Below, one piece after another: positions 1-9,793 of a stretch of DNA of 43,883 bases. The notes under the pieces are model-generated. The model saw only the letters and a list, made by a program, of their open reading frames with translations. It was not told where the DNA came from and ran no database searches. Numbering within the stretch: the stretch's first letter is position 1; the number at the start of each line of letters is the position of its first letter. The stretch is from Acidobacteriota bacterium (GTDB taxonomy: Bacteria > Acidobacteriota > Vicinamibacteria > Vicinamibacterales > CAVVIG01). Where the stretch lies: contig JAOBWF010000028.1 of the NCBI GenBank assembly GCA_025463215.1, positions 1 to 43,883 on the forward strand. The letters run 5' to 3'. The position numbers and the translations under genes were made by a program.

Positions 1-733
1 CGCCGTCGCCGTCGAATGCCACACCCATCACGCAGCCGCGCGCCAGGACCGTCTCGGCGAGCAGCTCCGGATGCGTCGACCCGCACGCCAGATTGATGTT
101 GCGGCCGTCAGGCCGGTTGCCGATGACAATGGTCTCGAAGCCGAGGCTGTTGAACAGCTCCGGCGCCACCGTCGTGGTCGCACCGTTGGCGCAGTCGAGG
201 ACGATCGGAAACGCGCCGACCTTCGCCGCCGCGGGGAACACGGCGCGCAGGTGATTGAGGTACGCGTCGACCAGATCGGCGCGCGGCACGGCGCCGGCCT
301 CGCCGTCGCGCGCGCGCCACGACGCGTCCGCCATGATCGCTTCGACCTCGCGTTCGACCGCCTCGGTGTACTTCTCGCCTTTGCCCGAGAACACCTTGAT
401 GCCGTTGTCATCGTAGGGATTGTGCGAGGCGGAAATGACGACGCCGGCATCGTAGGTGCCGGTGCGGGTCAGGAACGCCACCGCGGGCGTCGGCACGACC
501 CCGGCGCTCGTCACGGTCGCGCCTTCGCCGCAGGCGCCGTGCGCGAGCTCCGCCTCGATCCATCCGCCCGACTCGCGCGTATCGCGGCCGACGAGAAACT
601 GCGGCGACTCCGTGCCGTGCGGCAGCGCACGGACGAGCGCGGCGCCGAGACGGCGCACGGTCTGCGGATCGAGCGGCGGCACGCCCGCGGTGCCGCGGAC
701 GCCGTCGGTGCCGAACAACTTATGGTTTGCCAC
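1..733 (-). CDS. glmM: Phosphoglucosamine mutase, N-terminal part (cut by left edge)
   Basis: GlmM interconverts glucosamine-6-phosphate and glucosamine-1-phosphate, feeding UDP-GlcNAc for peptidoglycan. About 244 of the usual ~450 residues are present. The GTG start at 733 gives MANHKLFGTDGVRG, the family's N-terminal signature. The phosphoserine loop ISASHNP lies at residues 100-106, with the acceptor Ser at 103. The last readable residues, GVAFDGDG, are the start of the metal-binding DGDGDR loop, so the gene is intact up to the window edge. The start overlaps the end of ybbR by 14 bases, which suggests translational coupling. A TTG at 718 is a less likely alternative start. The cdaA-ybbR-glmM order is the classic c-di-AMP arrangement known from Firmicutes. 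Confidence 0.95.
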   Translation of the reverse strand, partial: MANHKLFGTDGVRGTAGVPPLDPQTVRRLGAALVRALPHGTESPQFLVGRDTRESGGWIEAELAHGACGEGATVTSAGVVPTPAVAFLTRTGTYDAGVVISASHNPYDDNGIKVFSGKGEKYTEAVEREVEAIMADASWRARDGEAGAVPRADLVDAYLNHLRAVFPAAAKVGAFPIVLDCANGATTTVAPELFNSLGFETIVIGNRPDGRNINLACGSTHPELLAETVLARGCVMGVAFDGDG

Positions 734-1661
734 TGAGAATCCGCACCTGGACCGAGTCAGGGTTCACGCGCGTCACGCCCGCGTCGCGCGAGGAGTCGGC
801 ATGAACGGTCAACGAATATTGGCCGGGACCGAGCCCCGCCAGATCGACGAAGGCGGTGACGTCATCGGCGGCGACGCGCCCGAGCGAATCGCGGTTGCCG
901 CGCACCGTGAGATCGACGCCGGTCGGCACCGCCTCCGCCTGGAGATTCGGGCCGAGGTTTCGCAGGTGGACCGGCTGATTGCGGAGCGTGCGCTCGAGCG
1001 GCGCCGGCAGGATCTGGACCGTCACCATCGCCGAGCGCGCGCTCTTCAGGCGCAGCGCCGGATCGAGCAGACCGATGATCACCGTCTGCTTGACGTGGGT
1101 CGTCGCGCCGGCGACCGAGACCGGCTCGGTCACCACTTCGGTCGCGCGCTTGACCGCGCTGTCGGGCCCGATCACCTCGGCGCGGCGCGGCTCAGACGAC
1201 AGCGGGCCGATGACGAAGCCGGGCGCCGGCCGGCCGTCGACCGCGGGCACGATCGGCACTTCGCGCGACGCCGAGGGCTCGAACCCCATCGTGACCGCGG
1301 ACGGCAGCACCTGCACGATCTCGACACCGAACGGCACGCGCACCTGGTCGGGCGTCAGCGGGAAGAGGCGGCGGCCGGACTGCGCCGTGTGCAGGTCGAG
1401 GACGGCGACGACGTCGCCGGCGGCGACGCGACTCAGGGCGCCCGACGCGCCGCGGACACGGACGTCGACGGTGGCCGGCACATCGCCGAGCAGTTCGAGC
1501 CCCGCCGGGACCTGCGTCAGCTCGAGCGGCACACGAAGGCCCCGCTCCACCGTTTCCTCGCCGGAGACCACCATCCACAACATCAGCGCGAGCCCCAACG
1601 ACAGCAGCTTCAGCCACGCATTGCCGAACACGAACGTCGCGATACGGCGCGAGAGCGTCAC
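720..1661 (-). CDS. ybbR: YbbR-like protein, c-di-AMP cyclase regulator CdaR
   Basis: This 313-residue protein has one N-terminal membrane segment (about residues 12-31) followed by an extracytoplasmic part made of repeated YbbR-type beta domains. Repeating patterns of the form 'VDVRVRG', 'LTVRGNRDSLG' and 'VQVRILSG' are visible, as in YbbR/CdaR. In Firmicutes CdaR contacts and modulates the diadenylate cyclase CdaA at the membrane. That role is inferred here from family and position. The ATG overlaps the cdaA stop by 4 bases, and the 3' end overlaps the glmM start. Confidence 0.9.
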   Translation of the reverse strand: MTLSRRIATFVFGNAWLKLLSLGLALMLWMVVSGEETVERGLRVPLELTQVPAGLELLGDVPATVDVRVRGASGALSRVAAGDVVAVLDLHTAQSGRRLFPLTPDQVRVPFGVEIVQVLPSAVTMGFEPSASREVPIVPAVDGRPAPGFVIGPLSSEPRRAEVIGPDSAVKRATEVVTEPVSVAGATTHVKQTVIIGLLDPALRLKSARSAMVTVQILPAPLERTLRNQPVHLRNLGPNLQAEAVPTGVDLTVRGNRDSLGRVAADDVTAFVDLAGLGPGQYSLTVHADSSRDAGVTRVNPDSVQVRILSGKP

Positions 1662-2467
1662 GTGAACTGCACCTCGCGCCGCGGCGTCTTCTCATGGCGC
1701 TGCAGGACGAGGGATCGCAGCCGCGCCCGCAGCTCGTCAGTGTCGAGACCGCGCTCGATCTGGCCGTCGACCACGATCGAGATGCTGCCGGTCTCTTCGG
1801 AGATCACGATGGCGACCGAATCGTTTTCCTCGGTCAGGCCGATCGCCGCGCGATGACGCGATCCGAGCTCTTTGCTCAACTTCGGGTTGACGGTCAACGG
1901 CAGAAAACAGGCGGCGGCGGCGACGCGGTCGTCCTGCACGATCACCGCGCCGTCGTGCAGCGGCGAGGCCGGCAGGAAAATGCTCTGCAGGAGATCGTAC
2001 GTCAGGATGGCGTCGAGCCGGATGCCGCCCTCGATGTAGTTGCGCAGGCCAATCTGCCGCTCGATCGCGATAATTGCGCCGATCCGCTGCGACGACAGCA
2101 GACTGGAGGCGACGACCAGCTCCTCGACCGATTCTTCCGCTGACTCCGCCTTCGCGAGGTACCGGAAGAACGGCGCGCGCCCGAAATGCGCCAGCGCGCG
2201 GCGGATGTCCGACTGGAACAGCACGATGACCGCGAATACGACGTAGCCGATCATGTTGCGGACCAGCCAGTTCACCGTCTCGAGATGGCCCCACCGCGAT
2301 CCGTAAAAAAGCGCGACCAGGACGCAGCCTCCAAGCCCCATCTGCACGGCGCGCGTGCCACGGATCAGCTTGAGGATCTCGTAAATCAGAATCGACACCA
2401 CGAGGATGTCGACGAGATCCCACCAGCCAATCGGCGGGCGACGGAGAAAGGCAGTAAACCAGTTCAT
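1658..2467 (-). CDS. cdaA: Diadenylate cyclase CdaA (c-di-AMP synthase)
   Basis: CdaA condenses two ATP into cyclic di-AMP at the membrane. The 269-residue protein has hydrophobic helices at about residues 18-35, 44-58 and 72-85, then a DisA_N/DAC domain. The catalytic DGA motif sits at 172-174 (SPLHDGAVIV) and the ATP-binding GSRHRAAIG motif at 202-210, both intact. The length is normal for CdaA. The start ATG lies at the edge of an inverted heptad-repeat element that separates it from folP. The following ybbR and glmM genes overlap in a chain, giving the conserved cdaA-cdaR-glmM unit that links c-di-AMP to cell-wall precursor supply. Confidence 0.95.
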   Translation of the reverse strand: MNWFTAFLRRPPIGWWDLVDILVVSILIYEILKLIRGTRAVQMGLGGCVLVALFYGSRWGHLETVNWLVRNMIGYVVFAVIVLFQSDIRRALAHFGRAPFFRYLAKAESAEESVEELVVASSLLSSQRIGAIIAIERQIGLRNYIEGGIRLDAILTYDLLQSIFLPASPLHDGAVIVQDDRVAAAACFLPLTVNPKLSKELGSRHRAAIGLTEENDSVAIVISEETGSISIVVDGQIERGLDTDELRARLRSLVLQRHEKTPRREVQFT

Positions 2468-2550
2468 GGCTGATCGCTGATGACTAATGGCCGGGGCGGA
2501 AGGCCGGTGGTCCTTCGACCATCGCGATCAGCCATGATCCATCAGCCATG
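2465..2550. repeat. Inverted arrays of degenerate heptads between folP and cdaA
   Basis: The left arm is three 7-mers in a row (GGCTGAT, CGCTGAT, GACTAAT; 2468-2488). The right arm, read on the opposite strand, is GGCTGAT, GGATCAT, GGCTGAT (2527-2547). A 12-base perfect inverted match, ATGGCTGATCGC, joins 2466-2477 to 2524-2535 across a 46-base loop. The TGA stop of folP (2542-2544) lies inside a GGCTGAT unit, and the cdaA ATG abuts the other arm. It could fold as an RNA hairpin between two cotranscribed genes. Confidence 0.75.
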
Positions 2551-3411
2551 TCGTCTAATCTCCTCGGCCACCCGTACTACCTGCGCCATCTCCGCGACGG
2601 CATGGACCCGGACGATATGGGCGCCGGCGAGCACCGCGGCCGTCACCGCGGCGGCAGTGCCCCAATCGCGTTCGGACGCCGGCCGGCCGCCGACCGCCTC
2701 CCGCAGAAACGACTTGCGCGATGGCCCGACCAGCATGGGGCGGCTGAGCGCCGCGGCGATGTCGGGCAGGCGGGCCAGCACACCATAGCTGTGCGACGGC
2801 CGTTTGGCAAACCCGACCCCTGGGTCGACGATGATGCGGTCGAGCGTCACGCCGGCGCGGATGGCGCCGCCGAGAGCGGCACGCAGCTCCTCACTGACGT
2901 CGGCGACGACGTCGGCGTATTGCGCCTCGGCGTACATGGTTTTCGACGAGCCGCGCGCGTGCATGAGGACCAGCGCCGCGCCGGTCTCCGCGACGGCACG
3001 GGCCAGTTCCGGATCGCGCTGCAGGCCGCTGACATCATTGACGATGGTCGCGCCGGCGGCGACCGCTGCGCGCGCGACGGCCGCCTTGTACGTATCGATC
3101 GAGATCGGCACGCGTACGCGGCCTTGCATCGCGCGCAACACCGGCAGCACGCGCGCCAGTTCTTCATCAGCGGAGATCGGGTCGGCGCCGGGGCGCGTCG
3201 ACTCGCCGCCGACGTCGATCAGATCGGCGCCGTCTGCCTCCATCCGCAGCGCCGCGGCGACGGCGGTGTCCGCGTCGCGCAGTCTGCCGGCATCAGCAAA
3301 CGAGTCGGGGGTGACGTTGAGGATCCCCATCACCAGGCAGCGGTCTCCAAGACACAGCGTCAAGCCGCCGGGAAGAGGGACGGTGTAGCGATGACGGGCG
3401 GGAAAGGGCAA
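2542..3411 (-). CDS. folP: Dihydropteroate synthase
   Basis: FolP joins p-aminobenzoate to 6-hydroxymethyl-7,8-dihydropterin pyrophosphate in folate synthesis. The 289-residue TIM-barrel protein shows both family signatures: MGILNVTPDSF at 28-38 and IDVGGESTRPGA at about 65-76. Near the C-terminus it has GPSRKSF and the final RVHAV strand. The listed start is a TTG at 3411 without a clear ribosome-binding site. An ATG at residue 28 would remove the first strand and is less likely, so the start is uncertain. The gene lies between two inverted heptad arrays, and its stop codon is part of one of them. Linkage with ftsH, tilS and glmM is common in bacteria. Confidence 0.93.
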   Translation of the reverse strand: MPFPARHRYTVPLPGGLTLCLGDRCLVMGILNVTPDSFADAGRLRDADTAVAAALRMEADGADLIDVGGESTRPGADPISADEELARVLPVLRAMQGRVRVPISIDTYKAAVARAAVAAGATIVNDVSGLQRDPELARAVAETGAALVLMHARGSSKTMYAEAQYADVVADVSEELRAALGGAIRAGVTLDRIIVDPGVGFAKRPSHSYGVLARLPDIAAALSRPMLVGPSRKSFLREAVGGRPASERDWGTAAAVTAAVLAGAHIVRVHAVAEMAQVVRVAEEIRRHG

Positions 3412-3413
3412 CG

Positions 3414-3515
3414 GAATTAAGAATTAGAAATTGAGAATTAAGAATGCGTGTTCGCAATCGATCGGCACGGCGCGGCGCCCGAATTCTTAATTCCTAATTC
3501 CAAATTCCTAATTCT

Positions 3516-3520
<5 letters not shown>
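3414..3520. repeat. Inverted arrays of A+T-rich heptads between ftsH and folP
   Basis: The left arm is four 7-mers (GAATTAA, GAATTAG, AAATTGA, GAATTAA; 3414-3441). The right arm is four 7-mers in the opposite orientation (CTTAATT, CCTAATT, CCAAATT, CCTAATT; 3486-3513). Together they form an imperfect stem of about 30 bp around a G+C-rich loop of about 40 bases. The arms are almost free of G and C in a very G+C-rich neighbourhood. The ftsH stop (TAG, 3516-3518 on the minus strand) touches the right arm. The architecture matches the folP-cdaA element, but the unit sequence is different. Confidence 0.8.
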
Positions 3521-5423
<1,903 letters not shown>

Positions 5424-5440
5424 GCGGAGATCCCCTCTCG

Positions 5441-5464
5441 TAGCGCAGGCCTTCAGGCCTGCCT
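5441..5464. repeat. REP-like palindrome at the tilS stop codon
   Basis: The stem GCAGGCCT / AGGCCTGC (8 bp, 2-base loop; 5445-5462) is preceded by TAGC. The same sequence with one loop change and one stem change occurs at 30383-30405, and a related hairpin at 38731-38754. The TGA stop of tilS (5453-5455, minus strand) is inside the palindrome, so the last residues of TilS are encoded by the repeat. Confidence 0.7.
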
Positions 5465-6874
5465 AAGTTTCAAGATTATCACGGCTTGCGCGGGGTCGGT
5501 TACCCGAAACGCCTCGTCGATCCCGAAGCCCGCCACCCACACAATCCGATCGGTTTCGTCGACCACCAGCGGCACCGAGTCGCGCCGGTTGCGGGGGACC
5601 TTGCGGTCCACGAAGTAGTCCTGCAGCTTTTTCTGTCCGTCGAGCCCGACGGGACGAAATCTGTCGCCCGGCCGCCGATTGCGTACCGCGAGCGCGCCCC
5701 GGCAGAGGTCGCGACGCACCTGCGCCGTATCCAGCCCGGGTCCGCTGCTCAGAACTGCACTCGTGCTCACGTCGGCGGAGACAATCCAGCCCGCCGCGGT
5801 GAGCACGACCTCCCCTGGAATAGACAGCGGAAATCGGAAAACGGCTCGCGCCTCGTCCGCGGGCTCCCGTCCCTGCGCGCCGGCCGCCCTACCTGTTAAG
5901 ACGACCGTACCGGCGATGCGTTCCACGCGCTGGCCCGGCAGATCGACCCGCGATCCCCCCACCTCTTCGCTTAGACGTCGCGCCGCCTCGACATGGTGGA
6001 ACGCGATCGGGCGAACGCCGGCGACTTCGCGCATCAGGCGCCACAGCAGGGCGCGCTGCAGCGGCAGCGGCGCCGCGCGCAGTCCGGCCGCGTCGATCTC
6101 GCACACGGGCGCCGCGTCGGCCGTCCGCGCGCGCCGCACGATCGCGGCGTCGAGCTCCGCCGCCATCGCGTCGATCCACGCGGAGGTGTCGCGCGCCAGA
6201 TCGGCCTGATCCGCGAGCACGTCGACGATCGACGGGTTGAATCGTGCGTCGAGCAGGGGCAGCAGTTCGGCGCGGATCCGGTTACGCGGGATGCTGACGT
6301 CCTGATTCGATGCGTCCTCGAGGAACGGGAGCGCGCGCTCGGCCAGCCAGGCGCGCAGATCGCCGCGACGGCAGGCGAGCAGCGGACGGACGATGTCGCC
6401 GTTGCGCGGGTGCATGCCGGACCAGCCGCGCGGGCCGGCGCCGCGCGTCAGGCGCAGGAGCACGGTCTCGGCCTGATCGTCGCGGGTATGCCCCAGGGCG
6501 ACGGCATCCGCGCCCGCCGCACGCCGCGCCCGCGCGAAGAACGCGTGCCGCGCGGTGTGGGCGGCGTCCTCGAGCGAGCGCCGGTCGCGCGCCGCACACG
6601 CCGCGACGTCCTCGCGATCGGCGTGGAACGGGAGATCGAGCGACGCCGCGATGGCGGCGGCGAACCGTTCGTCGTCGTCCGCGGCCGGACGGAGCTGATG
6701 GTTGAAGTGCGCGATCCCGGTCAGGCGCAGCTCGCCGGCGTCGGCAAGCGCGCGCAGGAGATGCACGAGCGCGATCGAGTCGGACCCGCCCGACACCGCC
6801 GCGAGCACGCGGGTGTCGGGTCCGATCAAATCGTGCCGGCGGATGTACTCACGAACGCGAGGGAGAAGGTCCAT
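5453..6874 (-). CDS. tilS: tRNA(Ile)-lysidine synthase
   Basis: TilS converts the wobble C of the CAU anticodon of tRNA-Ile2 to lysidine, switching it from AUG to AUA reading and from Met to Ile charging. The 473-residue protein has the PP-loop SGGSDS at 28-33 and an N-type ATP pyrophosphatase domain to about 220. The C-terminal TilS domain includes [13 protein letters not shown] and [13 protein letters not shown], and ends near the [10 protein letters not shown] region. Length fits the long TilS form. A tRNA with a CAU anticodon lies 42 bases upstream on the same strand. The stop codon falls inside a REP-like palindrome shared with other sites in the window. Confidence 0.93.
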   Translation of the reverse strand: MDLLPRVREYIRRHDLIGPDTRVLAAVSGGSDSIALVHLLRALADAGELRLTGIAHFNHQLRPAADDDERFAAAIAASLDLPFHADREDVAACAARDRRSLEDAAHTARHAFFARARRAAGADAVALGHTRDDQAETVLLRLTRGAGPRGWSGMHPRNGDIVRPLLACRRGDLRAWLAERALPFLEDASNQDVSIPRNRIRAELLPLLDARFNPSIVDVLADQADLARDTSAWIDAMAAELDAAIVRRARTADAAPVCEIDAAGLRAAPLPLQRALLWRLMREVAGVRPIAFHHVEAARRLSEEVGGSRVDLPGQRVERIAGTVVLTGRAAGAQGREPADEARAVFRFPLSIPGEVVLTAAGWIVSADVSTSAVLSSGPGLDTAQVRRDLCRGALAVRNRRPGDRFRPVGLDGQKKLQDYFVDRKVPRNRRDSVPLVVDETDRIVWVAGFGIDEAFRVTDPAQAVIILKLRQA

Positions 6875-6916
6875 GAGGGCCGCAGCTCACGACCGCAAAC
6901 AAGCGCGAGGGAAGGG

Positions 6917-6994
6917 TGGTGCCGGAGGACGGACTCGAACCGTCGACCCCGCGCTTATGAGACGCGTGCTCTTAACCAACTGAGCTACTCCGGC
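6917..6994 (-). tRNA. tRNA with CAU anticodon (probably elongator Met)
   Basis: The 78-base cloverleaf folds fully. The acceptor stem is GCCGGAG/CTCCGGC, the D stem GCTC/GAGC, the anticodon stem CGCGT/GCGCG around loop CTCATAA, and the T stem GACGG/CCGTC. It ends in A73 followed by an encoded CCA. The CAU anticodon (6957-6959) fits elongator Met or the lysidine-modified Ile2. The first anticodon-stem pair is C-G, and the C4-G69/C5-G68 pairs of E. coli tRNA-Ile2 are absent, so Met is favoured but not proven. It lies 17 bases after the upstream gene and 42 bases before tilS, so it may be processed from a longer transcript. Confidence 0.92.
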
Positions 6995-7011
6995 CGGAAC
7001 CTCCGATTGTA

Positions 7012-7965
7012 TTACTTCACCGCGTCTTGCTCAACGAGGGCCGCGGCCAGCAGCGGAATCATGATTTCGTGGTGCCCGACCAGGGTATAGCCGCGGCCGG
7101 TGCCGGCGGTCGGCCGCGCCACGACGTTGGTCTGCGGCCGATACGAACGGATGAAGTCGAGATTGACGGTCGTCAGCTGGGCGAGCGCGAGGCCGCGGTT
7201 GCGCGCCAGGGCCACCGCCTTCAGGAAGACCTCCGGGAGCACCACCGCCGACCCGCAATTCAGGTAGACGCCGCGCTCGAGCCGCGTCACGTTCGAGACG
7301 AAGTAGCGGAAATCGCGCAGGCTGCCTTCGCCGAGCGCCGCCCCTGAGGCCGCCGGGTGCATGTGAATGATGTCGGTACCGATCGCGACGTGCACCGTCA
7401 CCGGAATCTGCAGCCGCGCCGCGGCGGCGAGCACGCTCTGCTTCGCGTACTGCGGCTGCTTCGCGGCGAGAAACCGCGTTACTGCCTGGCCGATGCCGAG
7501 GCCCGCCGCGACGCCGTCGTTGATCGCGCCGTTGAGCAGCCGGCCGGTCTCGTCCGCCATGCCGAAACGACCGGGACCGAGCGCCTCGTCGACGTCCTCG
7601 GATGTCGCGCCAGCGAGGGCGACCTCGAAGTCGTGAATGATCGAAGCGCCGTTGGTCGCAATCGCCGACACGAAGCCGCGCTCCATCAGGTCGATCAGCA
7701 CCGGACCGAGTCCGGTTTTGATCACGTGCGCACCCAGCCCCCAGACCACACCGCCGGCGGTGCGCTTCGCCTCGCCGATCGCGCCGACAATCGCCTTGAA
7801 ATCGGCGGCAGCGAGCATCCCCGGCAGCGAATCGACGAAGGCGCCGATCGATCCACCCGGCGTCGCCGGCCGCGCGAAGTCCGCGACCCGCGCCTTGCTC
7901 GCGCGCGACTTCAGCGGATAGGTCGTCACGCCGGACAGATCAAATTCTTCGTAGGAGAACGTCAT
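7012..7965 (-). CDS. Deoxyhypusine-synthase-like protein (function unknown)
   Basis: This 317-residue soluble protein resembles the deoxyhypusine synthase fold. It has a GLGPVLIDLMERG helix followed by a nucleotide-site-like ATNGASIIHDFEVAL segment (about 103-117), a VHVAIGTDIIHMHP segment and a NCGSAVVLPEVFLKAV segment. Bacteria generally lack the eIF5A target, and the catalytic-lysine region of true enzymes (GxxxxxxxWGK) is not visible near the C-terminus, so hypusination is unlikely. Its ATG overlaps the queA stop by 4 bases and its end is 17 bases from the tRNA, so it shares a transcript with tRNA-modification genes. The family call is from remembered motif resemblance and is moderate. 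Confidence 0.5.
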   Translation of the reverse strand: MTFSYEEFDLSGVTTYPLKSRASKARVADFARPATPGGSIGAFVDSLPGMLAAADFKAIVGAIGEAKRTAGGVVWGLGAHVIKTGLGPVLIDLMERGFVSAIATNGASIIHDFEVALAGATSEDVDEALGPGRFGMADETGRLLNGAINDGVAAGLGIGQAVTRFLAAKQPQYAKQSVLAAAARLQIPVTVHVAIGTDIIHMHPAASGAALGEGSLRDFRYFVSNVTRLERGVYLNCGSAVVLPEVFLKAVALARNRGLALAQLTTVNLDFIRSYRPQTNVVARPTAGTGRGYTLVGHHEIMIPLLAAALVEQDAVK

Positions 7966-9107
7966 AGGATCAACATCGCGTCACCGTAGCTGTAGAACCG
8001 ATACCCGGCGGCAATCGCCGCATCATACGCGGATCGGACGCGTTCCCGGCCGGCGAACGCGGACACGAGCATCAGCAGCGACGACTGCGGCAAATGGAAA
8101 TTGGTCAGCAGGCCATTGACGATTTGGAACGCGGCGCCGGGGTACAGGAACAGATCCGTCTCACCGCTGCCCGCCGCGATCGCGCCGCCGTGCGCCCGCG
8201 CCACCGCTTCCAGCGTCCGCGTCGTCGTCGTCCCGACCGCGATGACGCGACGGCGGTCGGTCCGCGCGCGATTAATCGCCGCGGCTGCGGATGCGGCGAT
8301 CTCGTAGTGTTCCGCCTCGAGGCGGTGATCTTCGACGCGATCGACACGGATCGGCTGAAAGGTGCCGTAACCGACGTGCAGCGTGATCTCGGCGATCTCG
8401 ACGCCGCGGCCGCGCAGCGCGGACGTCAGCTGCGGGGTGAAGTGGAGGCCGGCGGTCGGCGCCGCGATCGAGCCGCGCGCCTGTGCGAAGACGGTTTGAT
8501 ACCGGTCGCGGTCGTCCGCTTGGTCGGCACGCTTGATGTACGGCGGCAACGGCATGTGGCCGATGGCATCGACCGCCGCGTCCAGCGGCGAGCCATCCTC
8601 GGTCCAGAGCCGGACAACCCGGCGCCCGAAGCCGCGCCGCTCCAGGATCTCGCCACGAATGGTGTGAATTCCGTCAAAGATCACCCGCGCGCCCGGTTTC
8701 AATTTCTGTCCCGGGTGCACCAACGCCTCCCACCGCTCACAGGCCAGACCCCGATCTGACCGATCTCTGACGCGACCCTCAATTTCGCCAGGACAATCGT
8801 CGATCGCGGCGGGTGTGGGTCCGACCTCGGTCTGGCCCTGACCCGGAAGGCGCCGGACAAGGAGGCATTCGACCGCCCCGCCGCTGGGGTCGCGGCGGCC
8901 GAGAAGGCGGGCCGGGAAGACCCGCGTGTTGTTGACCACGACGAGATCGCCGGCGCGCAGGAGCGACGGCAGCGCGCTGACATGGGAGTGCGCAATCGAT
9001 CCGCTGTCGCGATCGAGGTGCAGCAGACGCGCGCCGCCGCGTGACGCCGGCGGCTCTTGCGCGATCAGTTCCGGCGGAAGGTCGAAGTCGAAGTCGCGGA
9101 CATCCAT
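7962..9107 (-). CDS. queA: S-adenosylmethionine:tRNA ribosyltransferase-isomerase
   Basis: QueA transfers and isomerises the ribosyl moiety of SAM onto preQ1-modified tRNA, making epoxyqueuosine at the wobble base. The 381-residue reading begins MDVRDFDFDLPPELIAQ, the normal family start, although the open frame continues far upstream. Family segments include DLVVVNNTRVFPARL, GSIAAPTAGLHFT, LHVGYGTFQPI, the GTTTTRTLEA run and TNFHLPQSSLLMLVSAFAG. An insertion of about 30 residues sits between ECLLVRRL and WEALVHPG, making the protein longer than the usual ~345. The deoxyhypusine-synthase-like gene overlaps its end. No tgt or other queuosine genes are in the window. Confidence 0.95.
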   Translation of the reverse strand: MDVRDFDFDLPPELIAQEPPASRGGARLLHLDRDSGSIAHSHVSALPSLLRAGDLVVVNNTRVFPARLLGRRDPSGGAVECLLVRRLPGQGQTEVGPTPAAIDDCPGEIEGRVRDRSDRGLACERWEALVHPGQKLKPGARVIFDGIHTIRGEILERRGFGRRVVRLWTEDGSPLDAAVDAIGHMPLPPYIKRADQADDRDRYQTVFAQARGSIAAPTAGLHFTPQLTSALRGRGVEIAEITLHVGYGTFQPIRVDRVEDHRLEAEHYEIAASAAAAINRARTDRRRVIAVGTTTTRTLEAVARAHGGAIAAGSGETDLFLYPGAAFQIVNGLLTNFHLPQSSLLMLVSAFAGRERVRSAYDAAIAAGYRFYSYGDAMLIL

Positions 9108-9121
9108 GCCCGCTGCTGATG

Positions 9122-9793
9122 TTAGTGGATTCCGGGCGAGGCGCTGGTCCGCTCGCGCTCCAGCCATTCGTCCGCGAGGAGGGTCCACAGCGCCTGATCG
9201 TGATACTCGCCGTGGCGCAGGAAGGACTTGCGCAGAACGCCTTCGCGCGTCGCCCCCAGCTTGTGCAGCGCCGCATTGCCGCGGCCGTTCGCAACCGAGG
9301 CGCGCGCCTCGAGCCGATGCGCGCCGAGCGTTTCGAAGGCGAAGCCTATCGTCAGCTGCGCTCCGTCGGAGAACACGCCGGTCGCCCAGAATTCCGGCGA
9401 GACCGCGAACCCCCACTCGGCCGCGGCGAAGTCGGTCTCGAGCGAACGCATCTGGAACAGGCCGATCGCCGTGTCCGAGTCGCGCGGCACGATCGCGAAG
9501 CAGACGTACTGTCCCGCGATCCGCTGACGCCCGGTCCACGCGATGAACGTCTCGAACCCCTGGACCGTCGATGGCGGCGGCGAGATGAAGCGGGTTACTT
9601 CATCGTCCGTCAGGGCGATGAACAGCGAGCGCGCGTCGCTCGGCCGCAGCTCGCGCAGGGTCACGAGCGATCCGGTCAGCGTCGGCAGGCCGTTGCGCCA
9701 GTCGTTGCGCGCGGCCGCCGCGGGCGCGACCGGCGCCGCTGTCGAGATCACCGCATCGGCGCCAGCGTGCTCCTGATACGGCATCCTCTCCAT
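9122..9793 (-). CDS. GNAT N-acetyltransferase, RimJ/RimL type
   Basis: This 223-residue protein has a GNAT domain from about residue 40. LVTLRELRPSDA is the first strand, IGLFQMR and AAEWGFAVSPEFWATG are the central beta hairpin, and the GRGNAALHKLGATREGVLRK motif is typical of the RimJ/RimL/YdaF group that acetylates protein N-termini or small amines. The first ~35 residues are Ala-rich and look disordered; an ATG four codons in is an alternative start. The gene ends 14 bases before queA and may be cotranscribed with it. The substrate is unknown. Its upstream side faces the A+T-rich intergenic island. Confidence 0.85.
   Translation of the reverse strand: MERMPYQEHAGADAVISTAAPVAPAAAARNDWRNGLPTLTGSLVTLRELRPSDARSLFIALTDDEVTRFISPPPSTVQGFETFIAWTGRQRIAGQYVCFAIVPRDSDTAIGLFQMRSLETDFAAAEWGFAVSPEFWATGVFSDGAQLTIGFAFETLGAHRLEARASVANGRGNAALHKLGATREGVLRKSFLRHGEYHDQALWTLLADEWLERERTSASPGIH

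Noticed and set aside
9108-9539. A 144-codon upstream extension of queA
   Set aside because: It overlaps the GNAT gene in another frame and has no family similarity; the ATG at 9107 gives the normal QueA start.
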